64,000 nucleotides of DNA from Solibacter sp039934035 (GTDB taxonomy: Bacteria; Acidobacteriota; Terriglobia; Bryobacterales; Bryobacteraceae): positions 1-64,000 of the forward strand of contig JBDTMZ010000006.1 of the NCBI GenBank assembly GCA_039934035.1. The letters run 5' to 3'. Made by a program: the position numbers and the translations under genes. Positions 56,858-64,000 of the stretch are shown here, piece after piece (position 1 is the stretch's first letter; every line of letters starts with the position of its first letter). The notes beneath the pieces were generated by a model. The model saw only the letters and a list, made by a program, of their open reading frames with translations. It made no database searches and was not told the origin of the DNA.

Positions 56858-57445
56858 ATGAAGCTCGTACGGGCGATATCTCTGATGACCCTGCTGGCCG
56901 TGGTCGCGCCGTTCGCGCCTGCCGCAATCCTGCCTCGCCCTGCGCCCGATTTCGCCATTACCGTCCCCAATGGCAAGCCCGTCCGCCTCAGCCAGTACAG
57001 GGGCAAAACCGTCGTCGTCGCCTTCATCCTCACCTATTGCTCGCACTGCCAGAAAGCCATTCAGGTATTGGCCAAAGCCCAGCAGGATTACGGCCCAAAG
57101 GGTTTACAGGTCTTGGCGTCGGCCACCGAGGATATGGCAGCCGCGGCCTTGCCCGGTTTCCTGCGCCAGTTCGCCCCGCCCTTCCCCGTGGGCATTAATT
57201 CGACCAACGAGTTCGTCAACTTCATGCAGCATCCGGTGATGTTGCAGTTGTATATGCCCGGCATCGTGTTCATCGACAAAGAAGGCGTGATCCGCGCCCA
57301 GTACGAAGGGCGCGACAGCTTTCTCGAAGAAAGCTCGGTAGAGAAAAACATGCGAGCCAAAATAGAAGAAATGCTCGCCCCGCTCGCCCGCGGCCCCGCA
57401 GAGAAAGCCCCCGCCAAGAAATCGTCCACCAAGAAATCGAACTAG
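56858..57445 (+). CDS. Redoxin (thioredoxin/TlpA-like), exported
   Basis: A 195-residue exported thioredoxin-fold protein. It has a signal peptide (ISLMTLLAVVAPFAPAAI), then PAPDFAITVPNGKPVRLSQY and the redox CSHC motif in ILTYCSHCQKAIQV. Further family strands are GLQVLASATEDM and IVFIDKEGVI. The C-terminus is Lys-rich (AKKSSTKKSN). It may act as a thiol-disulfide or peroxidase-type redox protein in the envelope. It lies 4 bp after the metallopeptidase stop, and a TACGAT hexamer at 56841 could add an internal promoter. Confidence 0.88.
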   Translation: MKLVRAISLMTLLAVVAPFAPAAILPRPAPDFAITVPNGKPVRLSQYRGKTVVVAFILTYCSHCQKAIQVLAKAQQDYGPKGLQVLASATEDMAAAALPGFLRQFAPPFPVGINSTNEFVNFMQHPVMLQLYMPGIVFIDKEGVIRAQYEGRDSFLEESSVEKNMRAKIEEMLAPLARGPAEKAPAKKSSTKKSN

Positions 57446-57465
57446 CGCCTAGGTTGCCCAGGATT

Positions 57466-57575
57466 CATGGGCCGCCGATAAACGCAGATAAACGCCCAAC
57501 ACAGCATCTTTCTATCCACATTCTCTTATCTGCGTTTTCTTATCGGCGTGCATCGGCGTTCATCGGCGGCCCATG
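57466..57575. repeat. Long imperfect inverted repeat
   Basis: CATGGGCCGCCGAT (57466-57479) is the exact reverse complement of ATCGGCGGCCCATG (57562-57575). Internal GATAAACGCAGATAA and TTATCTGCGTTTTC segments also pair, so about 110 bp folds into one long hairpin. Confidence 0.9.
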
Positions 57576-57654
57576 CATTGCCTTGCCTTGCACCACCTCG
57601 CGCCGAGTGGATCGCAAAAACCCCTCTGGCCGCCGCGCCGCAAATGCCATAGCA

Positions 57655-57660
57655 TACACT
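57655..57660 (+). promoter_or_regulatory. -10-like hexamer 8 nt before the pseudouridine synthase start
   Basis: TACACT followed by 8 nt and ATG 57669; the transcript would begin at the start codon. No -35 box is recognised. Confidence 0.35.
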
Positions 57661-57668
57661 CAAACTAC

Positions 57669-58565
57669 ATGCTCAACCGGGGCTATCCCTACACCACAAT
57701 CATCAGCAGTAAGTACCATGGACAAACCCTGCTCTCCCACTTGGCAAGCCTTTACCCCCACTCAACCCCACAAGCCTGGCAACAAAAACTGAACAACGGC
57801 GAAGTCACCCTCAACGGCGTCACCGCCACCGGAAGCGAATCGGTCACTTTAGGCCAAACCCTTGTCTGGAACCGTCCACCCTGGATCGAACCAGACTCCC
57901 CTCAGCACTTCGAAGTCCTGTTTGAAGACCCCCATCTGTTGGCCGTCAACAAACCCAGCGGGCTGCCCACCCTCCCCGGCGGCGGCTTCATGGAAAACAC
58001 CCTCCTGCGCTTGGTGCAAAAGCAAACCCCCAACGCAAACCCTGTCCACCGGTTGGGCCGAGCCACCACCGGCATCGTCCTCTTCGCCAAAACACCGCAG
58101 GCGGCCTCTAATCTATTCGCAAACTGGAACACACCCAAAATTCAAAAAATCTACCGGGCGCTGGCTCAAAACATTGCACAGCACGACGCCTACGAAATCC
58201 TCACACCCATCGGCCTCGTACCGCACCCGCTCATCGGTTCCGTGTGGGCCGCCAACCCAAGCGGCAAACCGTCAAAGTCATTGGCAAAGGTGATCTCACG
58301 CACCACCAGCACCACAACATTTGAGGTAAGCCTACATTCGGGCCGCCCTCATCAAATCAGAATCCATCTGGCATCCATCGGCCATCCCCTGGTAGGCGAT
58401 CCTCTGTACGGCTTAACCGGCCAGCCTCTTGAAAATCTCCCCGGCCTCCCCGGCGATGGAGGATATTTCCTGCACGCCCAATATCTGAAATTCCACCACC
58501 CCATCACCGGAGAACAAATCAATCTTGAGGCAGCTTTGCCGTCCGGATTCTCATTGCATCAGTAG
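57669..58565 (+). CDS. RluA-family pseudouridine synthase with HRLG in place of HRLD
   Basis: A 298-residue protein starting MLNRGYPYTTIISS. An S4-like N-terminal part (WQQKLNNGEVTLNG) is followed by the RluA catalytic domain. It has LAVNKPSGLPTLPGGGF, the motif HRLGRATTGIVLFAK, and SGRPHQIRIHLASIGHPLVGDPLYG. In ordinary RluA/RluC/RluD the motif is HRLDxxTSG and the Asp is the catalytic nucleophile; here it is Gly. From memory, a small subfamily including plant and cyanobacterial relatives also has HRLG. Base composition is A+T- and CA-richer than the neighbours, suggesting transfer. Confidence 0.82.
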   Translation: MLNRGYPYTTIISSKYHGQTLLSHLASLYPHSTPQAWQQKLNNGEVTLNGVTATGSESVTLGQTLVWNRPPWIEPDSPQHFEVLFEDPHLLAVNKPSGLPTLPGGGFMENTLLRLVQKQTPNANPVHRLGRATTGIVLFAKTPQAASNLFANWNTPKIQKIYRALAQNIAQHDAYEILTPIGLVPHPLIGSVWAANPSGKPSKSLAKVISRTTSTTTFEVSLHSGRPHQIRIHLASIGHPLVGDPLYGLTGQPLENLPGLPGDGGYFLHAQYLKFHHPITGEQINLEAALPSGFSLHQ

Positions 58566-58915
58566 GTTCACAGCGCGAATCAAATCGGGGTGGCCCTTGA
58601 AACCTGCGTGATCCCGCCATTCCGAATCCTAACGAACCGAGTTTATTGCACTCCGACAATAGTAGTTATCACGTCTAATGCCGGAACGGCTGCTCTTGCG
58701 CTTCACGATTCAGAATGCCGCTATTTAGACGATTGATCCACACCTTCCCTGAACCCGCCTACCTGAGTGTTTGTGCGGCATAAGAGGATTTCGCACCAGC
58801 AGGAGAGCGCAGCCATCCTCGAAATACCATCCGCGAATCGATGCGATCCTCGGACGTGAATCTCTTAGATACCGACTGCTCAACGAAGGACCGTGTGCCG
58901 TGTGCGGCATGACCC
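58566..58915. other. Intergenic region with no recognised gene
   Basis: A minus-strand frame reads LRDSRPRIASIRGWYFEDGCALLLVRNPL and could be an unidentified remnant, but has no start or family match. No hairpin repeat is recognised. Confidence 0.35.
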
Positions 58916-60043
58916 TTATCGGCCCGGCGGATGCATCTCCCGGGAATTCATCGAGTGGAAAGCGTTGCTCCGATCCTTGGCGTTTTTCTCCAGGTTGCGG
59001 TAGAAGAGAGCGTAGTCGTAAGGATGGTATATCTGGGTGGTGGCGGCCATGGGCGCACTTTGTGGCGGATTGGTCAGGATGAGCGCGCCGTCCAGGAGAT
59101 ACGCGCCGGTGACTTGCGGAATCTCGGTTTGTACGGCAACCTGAGGCGGCATCAGCACTGTGCCCAGATTCATCGACGCCGGGGCGGTATCCGTGGATGT
59201 GCTCCAATGCATCAGCAACGGGTTGACACCAATCGCTCCGGGCCGAGCCATCGAACTCCTCGCCTGCGGGCCCTGGCTGTTGTAGCTGACGATGCATCCG
59301 GTTTGTGTCCCGGAATTGCACATCTCCAGGTGTGGGTAGGCATCCAAATCGTCCTGGGTCACAGCCCACCCGATCACGTATGCCGCCACCAACTTTCGCA
59401 GATAGGCAGGATTGCTCATCCGCCGCTCCAGCAGCCAAAGCAGCAGATTGGACCCCTGGCTATGGCCAGCCAGAATGAATGGCCGCCCGTTGTTCAAATT
59501 AGCCATGTAATAGTCAAAGGCGGCCTCGATATCCGAATACGCTACGCTTAGCGCACGCTCGGCCGTGGCAGGATCCGACATCAGCGCCTCCGGTAGTGCC
59601 GCTTGCCTGTAAAAGGGCGCGTAGATGTTGCACGACGCGGCGAACACGCTCACCTGCGTATTTGTGACAGCCGTAGCGTGGGTTTCCAGAATGGCGGCGG
59701 CGATAGTCTGATTCCAGACCGGGGGCTTGGTCGGGTCGTTCGGCGTCGTTGACATCACTCCGGTAGCCGGATTCACGTAATTCGGATCCTGAAACGTGGT
59801 GGTGTGGAAGAATAGAACATCCACTGGCCGGGCGTTGGGATCCTGGGGTTTGAACATCCAATACTTCTGCTGGCCGTAATCCGGGCGAGCCGTGGAGGTT
59901 TCGCCGACCGGCGTCCACTGGAGCACAGATGAAGTCTGCGCCTTGCCGGGACAAACCCCCATCATCATCATCAAAATCGTCATGCCTGCTACCAAGCTTC
60001 GAGGAATCGCGAGCGACTGGAGTGCTCGTTTCGACATAGACAT
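58916..60043 (-). CDS. DUF3089 alpha/beta-hydrolase-like protein, secreted
   Basis: A 375-residue exported protein with a signal peptide (SLVAGMTILMMMMGVCPGKAQ). The DUF3089 pattern is clear: VDVLFFHTTTFQDPN, QVSVFAASCNIYAPFYRQAAL, AFDYYMANLNNGRPFILAGHSQGSNLLLWL (Ser in GHSQG), and later TGCIVSYNSQGPQARSS. The fold is alpha/beta hydrolase; the nucleophile is present but substrates are unknown. AGGAAA lies 9 nt upstream of ATG 60043. Confidence 0.85.
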   Translation of the reverse strand: MSMSKRALQSLAIPRSLVAGMTILMMMMGVCPGKAQTSSVLQWTPVGETSTARPDYGQQKYWMFKPQDPNARPVDVLFFHTTTFQDPNYVNPATGVMSTTPNDPTKPPVWNQTIAAAILETHATAVTNTQVSVFAASCNIYAPFYRQAALPEALMSDPATAERALSVAYSDIEAAFDYYMANLNNGRPFILAGHSQGSNLLLWLLERRMSNPAYLRKLVAAYVIGWAVTQDDLDAYPHLEMCNSGTQTGCIVSYNSQGPQARSSMARPGAIGVNPLLMHWSTSTDTAPASMNLGTVLMPPQVAVQTEIPQVTGAYLLDGALILTNPPQSAPMAATTQIYHPYDYALFYRNLEKNAKDRSNAFHSMNSREMHPPGR

Positions 60044-60508
60044 TAAGAGGTTTCCTTTCCGCGCGATACTTTGCGCCTACCTCTCTTATCGGTAGAAAAA
60101 TTGAAAAGATTATAGTGGAGTTTGTTCTGGTGCAGCGCTTAACGCTCCCCAACGGCGTTCGGGGAGATCCGTCCACGCTTTCCCCCGGACCGGACTTGGT
60201 GGGGTGAAGCCTGCCGCAACTGCAATTCCGGGTGGGACGGGCCATCGTTTTTTGTGGCCCGTCCTCACCTCTTCGAAGCGCGAGCAAGTGGCATATGACT
60301 TACAGAGCCCCGGCGCGCGATCCTGGTTTAAGATCAGTCTCGCCCGCGCAGTTTCCGGCAGCCCCGTTACCCCAGCCCAATGTCCGGACAGCAGCCGTCG
60401 GACGAGAGCGTCGATCGCGATACGCCTGACCAGGACCCCAGTCACCCAGCCACCAGGATCGGACGAATAGCCGGCCGCCACACCACCCAGACCGTCACAA
60501 ACAACGAG
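60044..60508. other. Intergenic region with a family B repeat
   Basis: TATAAT on the minus strand at 60114-60109 is a likely promoter for the DUF3089 gene. A family B hairpin lies at 60235-60264 (GGACGGGCCA/TGGCCCGTCC arms, T-rich loop). No gene is seen. Confidence 0.6.
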
Positions 60509-61381
60509 CTAACCCCCGGAAGAATCCTGGTGATCGCTGGATGCGCCCATCAGCCGCTGAAATGTCTCATCGTCAGCCGAGTGAAGATCCACCCACTGTT
60601 CGTCCGTCATCCCCTTTCGCCAAGCGATCGTTGGCACAGCATCCGGCCCGACCGGATGCCGCAACTGCCAGGTATCGCTCAGTGCGACTTCCACAATCTT
60701 CTGCGCCACCACGCTCGGCGGCACCGGCGCAGTAGTCAGCGTCGCGGTGAACACGGCCACCATACGCGCCGTCTGCGGATATGCCGAGCTCCCCTTCCTG
60801 CTGATCCGTTGCGCCATCGCGGTATCGATGATGCCCGGCTCAATCAGCGCCACCCGCACGCCGAATGCCTTCATCTCGCAGGCCAGACCCTCGCTCAGAG
60901 CCTCCAAAGCCCACTTCGAGGCGCAATACGGTGTCGCCGGTGGTTGGCTGAAAGTTCCTGCTACCGAGCTGACATTGATGATGGTTCCAGTGCGACGTTC
61001 GCGCATCTGCGGCACTACTGATTTAATACAGCGCAAGACTCCAAAGTAATTGGTCTCCATCACCGTCCGGAAATCCTCGATGGACAGCTCTTCAATCGAG
61101 CCGAAGCATTCGATCCCGGCATTGTTCACCAGCACATCCACGGGGCCGTGCTGCGCCTGAATGGCAGCGATGCTCGCCCGTACGGAATCATCGCTGTCGA
61201 CATCCATGGCGGTCACGCTGATCGGCAACTTCTCTTGCGCCGCAATTTCAGACAACTCAGGCGACTTCGATGGACTCCGCATCGTCGCATGCACTTGATA
61301 CCCGGCACGCGCGAACCCAAGCGCCGTCTCGTATCCGATTCCTCTACTCGTGCCGGTGATAAGAACTGATCGCATCCCCAT
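60509..61381 (-). CDS. Short-chain dehydrogenase/reductase
   Basis: A 290-residue SDR with the dinucleotide motif TGTSRGIGYE (residues 8-17), NNAG in VLVNNAGIE, the catalytic Ser in NVSSVAG and Tyr/Lys in YCASKWALE. Classical SDRs oxidise or reduce alcohols, ketones and steroids with NAD(P); the substrate is not known. GAGGAAA lies just upstream of ATG 61381; MRSVLITG at 61375 is an alternative start. TACAAT at 61420-61415 is a likely -10 box. Confidence 0.9.
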   Translation of the reverse strand: MGMRSVLITGTSRGIGYETALGFARAGYQVHATMRSPSKSPELSEIAAQEKLPISVTAMDVDSDDSVRASIAAIQAQHGPVDVLVNNAGIECFGSIEELSIEDFRTVMETNYFGVLRCIKSVVPQMRERRTGTIINVSSVAGTFSQPPATPYCASKWALEALSEGLACEMKAFGVRVALIEPGIIDTAMAQRISRKGSSAYPQTARMVAVFTATLTTAPVPPSVVAQKIVEVALSDTWQLRHPVGPDAVPTIAWRKGMTDEQWVDLHSADDETFQRLMGASSDHQDSSGG

Positions 61382-61793
61382 TTTCCTCGTCCCTCCTCCA
61401 GGATTGATCCGCCAATTGTACCTCGCTCCTTAGGACCATTCGGATCGTACTCTGAGCCAGCGACGTGCAATCTGGAACTAATGCGGCGTCGGCGCGGTCT
61501 GAACATTATCGGTTACAGGAGTATGGGTCGACAACGCAGCGAATGGCATATACATGTTTGTACAGTCGCCGATTGCCGATACCGTCCCGAAACGGCCAAT
61601 CTACGCCAGTGCAAAGTCGGATGCCTTCTCGCCCTTCCTCGAACCCGACTTCTGGCAAGCATCGTTAGGACATCCGCGACTAGCGGGCCGGTTATTATGC
61701 GTGATACGTCAGGTTGATGCGACGAGGACTTCGCGGGAGTGATCCGGCATCGCGAGAGTTTGGTGGCTGAGTAGCCTGTCCCCCAAGGCGCCC
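61382..61793. other. Intergenic region with direct repeat copy 1
   Basis: Contains one copy of GATACCGTCCCGAAACGGC (61578-61596) in a 30-bp context that recurs at 62624-62653. No complete gene is seen. Confidence 0.5.
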
Positions 61794-62474
61794 TTAGCTC
61801 TCGAGCGAGTGCTGCCGCTCGGCGAACCCTCTGACAATCAGCCACACCGCCAGTGCCGCATACGCCGGCGCAAGCGGCATCGCCAATCGCGTCTCCGGCG
61901 GATATCCCCAGAGTCCGCGGAGGGTGACGCCGGCGATCTGGCCCACGGCGCCGAGCAGTCCCAACGCGGCTAACACGCGCGGGACCACCCGGAAGCGGTA
62001 GAGGAAGCTGTAGAGTAGGAAGATCCAGCAGCCGACAACCAGCAGGAACGAGTAGTGCGACCACTTTCGCAGTGCGCCGAGTGCGACTCCGACCGTCTGG
62101 AATAGCTGTGTGCTCGATGAGCCTGCCTCAGCATACGCTTGGCTCAGCGAGAGCATGGAGAGAAGGTGCGCGTTATCGGCAGCCTGCAGCGCGAAGCTGG
62201 CGATCGCCAGCGCCAGCAGCCAGTACGCTGCCGCAGAGCTGTACTGCCGGAACGTCTGGAGCGCTGCGCAACTGGCACCGATCGTCAGCGCGCTGCCGGC
62301 GAAAAGTAGCATCACGGCGGCGCGCACTTGGTTGGGGATCGTCGCTGCGCTCGCCAGGAAGCCCGGCGGCGACACCAACGGGTGCAACAGAATGAACGGT
62401 ACGATCAGCCCGGCTGCAAGGTGCAATAGCAGCAGAACTCCGACGGTCCGGCCTGCGCTCTTTTCTAATGTCAT
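61794..62474 (-). CDS. DUF4386 family membrane protein
   Basis: A 226-residue integral membrane protein with about seven hydrophobic segments and the DUF4386 layout: TVGVLLLLHLAAGLIVPFILLHPL at the N-terminus, VMLLFAGSALTIGASCAAL, YWLLALAIASFALQAADN, and a late ARG-flanked helix. The function of the family is unknown. GGGAGAG lies 6 nt before ATG 62474. It is flanked by 30-bp direct repeats (61567-61596, 62624-62653). Confidence 0.75.
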   Translation of the reverse strand: MTLEKSAGRTVGVLLLLHLAAGLIVPFILLHPLVSPPGFLASAATIPNQVRAAVMLLFAGSALTIGASCAALQTFRQYSSAAAYWLLALAIASFALQAADNAHLLSMLSLSQAYAEAGSSSTQLFQTVGVALGALRKWSHYSFLLVVGCWIFLLYSFLYRFRVVPRVLAALGLLGAVGQIAGVTLRGLWGYPPETRLAMPLAPAYAALAVWLIVRGFAERQHSLES

Positions 62475-62895
62475 CGCTCTCCCTGGTCCAACCCACGTTC
62501 AGGCGCGCCGAGCTCGAGTGGATGGGGCTTACACCGGCGCTCCGATACTTATACGGGGGTTGGAGATCAAAAGTTCCGACGCAACTGTCGTCCACTCGGA
62601 AGTAATCCACATGAGCGAGTCGTCGCCTATCGCTGATACCGTCCCGAAACGGCGTGTGGGAAGTCCCGGCCTGCCTGCTCATGCCTCTCGCGGTACGCTT
62701 CCCCCAACGGGACTCCGAGCCGGCTGCTCCGGCCACATTGACGACACCGGCGCTATTGGGCATGGTGAAAAGACTCCAGATCACGAGCCGGCTTATCGTT
62801 CCTAATCCGTCTCGGCTTCTCGCGGACGTCGTATCTGGGGAACGCGCCGGCGGGTGTACTGACGCATGTTGAGGCTGTTGACGCCTGCTTGCCGG
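62475..62895. other. Intergenic region with direct repeat copy 2
   Basis: Second copy of the direct repeat at 62624-62653. No gene is recognised in 62475-62895; a short frame starting MSESSPIADTVPKRR spans the repeat but has no family match. Confidence 0.4.
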
Positions 62896-62917
62896 TATAG
62901 TACGAATGTCGTAATAT
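62896..62917 (+). promoter_or_regulatory. higBA promoter and overlapping operator
   Basis: TATAGT (62896-62901) is a good -10 box. TACGA ATG TCGTA (62901-62913) is a perfect inverted repeat, extended outward by ATA/TAT with one mismatch, and covers the -10 box and the likely transcription start. This is the usual place for autoregulation by the antitoxin. Confidence 0.55.
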
Positions 62918-62926
62918 GGGGAGCGT

Positions 62927-63202
62927 ATGATCCGTTCCTGCCGGGACAAGGATGCGCAGCGCCTACTGGAGCGGAAATTCAGCAGGCGCCTCCAGGCGAT
63001 CGAGAAGTCCGCCCGTGTTCGACTGGAAGTCCTCGACGCCGTGACGTCGCTACATGACCTCGATTTACCGGGATTTTGGTTAGGGGCACTCAAGGGTAAT
63101 AGGAAGGGACAGTACAGCATTCGGATCAACGACCAATACCGGATCTGTTTCAAGTGGCGAGGGGTGGATGCCCACGACGTGGAGATCGTCGACTATCACT
63201 AG
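62927..63202 (+). CDS. higB: RelE/HigB-family mRNA interferase toxin
   Basis: A 91-residue toxin: MIRSCRDKDAQRLLERKF, a helical middle (LQAIEKSARVRLEVLDAV), then FWLGALKGNRKGQYSIRINDQYRICFKW and VEIVDYH. These match HigB/RelE-type ribosome-dependent mRNases, including the terminal Tyr-His. Basic residues in the KGNRKGQ strand are the expected RNA contacts. GGGAG precedes ATG. The antitoxin gene follows 11 bp later, so this is a type II module with the toxin first, as in higBA. Confidence 0.92.
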   Translation: MIRSCRDKDAQRLLERKFSRRLQAIEKSARVRLEVLDAVTSLHDLDLPGFWLGALKGNRKGQYSIRINDQYRICFKWRGVDAHDVEIVDYH

Positions 63203-63213
63203 AAAGGAATGAG

Positions 63214-63522
63214 ATGGCGATTCAGAAATCAAAACGGCTTCAGCCGCTTCATCCTGGCGAGGTTCTCAAGGAATTGCTCACCGAAACGGGTTTGACCGTC
63301 AACGCGTTGGCCCTCGCTCTACGAGTCCCCGCAAACCGAATCGGCGGAATCGTCAAGGGGCGGCGGGGGATTACGGGGGACACCTCTCTACGATTGGCCC
63401 GTTATTTCGGAACATCCGCTCAGATGTGGATGAACCTGCAGGCGAAATACGACCTCGCAGTTGCCGAGGAAGTGGCAGCTGCCCGAATTCAGGAAGAAGT
63501 TCGTCCCCGTGTCGCGGCCTGA
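63214..63522 (+). CDS. higA: HigA-family antitoxin
   Basis: A 102-residue XRE-type antitoxin starting MAIQKSKRLQPLHPGEVLKE, with GAAAGGA 5-11 nt upstream of ATG 63214. The helix-turn-helix (about residues 20-70) has LTVNALALALRVPANRIGGIVKGRRGITGDTSLRLARYFG, and QMWMNLQAKYDLAVAE completes the HigA signature. It neutralises HigB by binding and represses the operon, with HigB as corepressor. The inverted repeat at 62901-62913 is the likely binding site. Confidence 0.92.
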   Translation: MAIQKSKRLQPLHPGEVLKELLTETGLTVNALALALRVPANRIGGIVKGRRGITGDTSLRLARYFGTSAQMWMNLQAKYDLAVAEEVAAARIQEEVRPRVAA

Positions 63523-63812
63523 CAGCGCCTCGCCCGGTCGGGTGGCATTTTTGGCAGGCATGGCGCCGCGCCGTGTTTTCCGGGGTGCTCACGTCCTCGA
63601 ACGCCACATATTGCGCGGTAAGAAGACTGAAGCAGAATTGGCGCGAACATCTGGTTTAGGTTCCAGACACCTCTTTTGATCAAACAGGACAAGCCCCTTC
63701 TCTCTGCCGGGCGCCTGGTCCGAAGTTTCGTCCCCCTTCTCCCGAATCATCCCCGACCCGACTCGCCCCTAACCCGTCGATCCAAGAAGTATCCGCATCC
63801 CACCCCTTAATG

Positions 63813-63853
63813 CAAAAAAAATGCCGGCAGTGGAAAGGGAAACCACTGCCGGC
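63813..63853 (-). terminator. Strong Rho-independent terminator
   Basis: On the minus strand GCCGGCAGTGG pairs perfectly with CCACTGCCGGC (11-bp stem, 9-nt loop), followed by a run of Ts. It terminates the gene entering from the right edge. Confidence 0.95.
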
Positions 63854-63936
63854 GTGCTAACCCGGAACGCTAACCAGGCTAAAATCGGAAATTCGACAAA
63901 ATCATGGGGCGGCCCGTCGAGCGCCGCCGAAACCTA

Positions 63937-64000
63937 TTACGCAATCTGCTGGATTGACTCCGCGTGGTGCTTGGTATGCCTGCGCGCCGGAGCCTTCGCA
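63937..64000 (-). CDS. 3' end of an unidentified gene (partial)
   Basis: The last 20 codons of a minus-strand gene that starts beyond the window, ending TAA at 63939-63937. The tail is rich in Ala, Arg, Lys and His and ends HAESIQQIA. The basic tail would suit a nucleic-acid-binding protein, but that is only suggestive. A strong terminator follows 83 bp downstream. Confidence 0.6.
   Translation of the reverse strand, partial: AKAPARRHTKHHAESIQQIA

Noticed and set aside
58725..59438. Minus-strand frame overlapping the DUF3089 3' end as a gene
   Set aside because: Overlaps the well-supported DUF3089 gene in another frame and has no family motif; only its 3' third looks protein-like.
1..64000. 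tRNA or rRNA genes
   Set aside because: No stretch with a convincing T-loop plus acceptor pairing or rRNA core sequence was recognised on either strand; a dedicated scan could not be run.

Overview
This 64 kb window is chromosomal DNA of high G+C content. It most likely comes from an Acidobacteriota bacterium close to Bryobacterales/Solibacter. The pointers are a VWFA-related protein of the type expanded in Acidobacteria (28962-29933), an Oar-like TonB-dependent receptor with an N-terminal carboxypeptidase-regulatory domain (2792-6349), several TonB-C proteins, many lineage-type accessory enzymes, and dense families of short intergenic hairpin repeats. The taxonomic call is inference from gene content; no rRNA or tRNA gene was recognised.

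Layout. 1-7.2 kb: DUF2061 membrane protein, an ABC exporter, a large TonB-dependent receptor and a cyclase-family hydrolase. 7.2-13.2 kb (minus strand): acyl-CoA synthetase, a cytochrome c/copper monooxygenase-like protein, a methanethiol S-methyltransferase-like enzyme, then a HAD phosphatase-MFS pair, divergent from a GntR/LacI hybrid regulator with a clear candidate operator. 14.4-19.4 kb: sugar isomerase-like protein, aminotransferase, MscL, a NicO-type Ni/Co exporter and an overlapping rpiB-deoC pair with N-terminal extensions resembling microcompartment cargo. 19.4-26.8 kb: signalling block (GAF-GAF-PP2C phosphatase, NtrX/NtrY-like two-component pair, TonB-C protein, chemotaxis receptor). 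27-33 kb: small secreted protein, HNH endonuclease, ComF, VWFA protein, TonB, esterase and SUMF1-like protein. 33.4-37.7 kb: AlaX-type editing protein, B12-binding radical SAM protein, a 5' fragment of an NCS2/AzgA permease interrupted by A+T-richer DNA with two small genes, and a DUF2007 protein. 37.8-46.4 kb (minus strand): sugar isomerase-like protein, TPR protein, a 1211-residue repetitive protein, mannose-1-phosphate guanylyltransferase and signal peptidase I. 46.5-58.6 kb (mostly plus strand): paired small EamA/SMR-like membrane proteins, a GAF-alpha-glucan phosphorylase fusion, HIT-like protein, altronate dehydratase, MBL hydrolase, MFS, metallopeptidase, redoxin and an unusual RluA-type pseudouridine synthase. 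58.9-64 kb: DUF3089 hydrolase, SDR, DUF4386 protein, a higBA toxin-antitoxin module and the 3' end of a minus-strand gene with a strong terminator.

The most interesting signals are: the rpiB-deoC pair with microcompartment-like extensions and a changed RpiB active-site segment; the GAF-phosphorylase fusion; the 1211-residue protein with 168-bp tandem repeats that also carries a copy of an otherwise intergenic repeat inside its coding sequence; an NtrX-like regulator whose GAFTGA loop is replaced; the truncated NCS2 permease with its small-gene cargo; and a recurrent -10-like hexamer placed 6-8 nt before start codons, suggesting leaderless transcripts.

There is no single complete new system. 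The window is a typical acidobacterial mosaic of short operons separated by mosaic repeat DNA.
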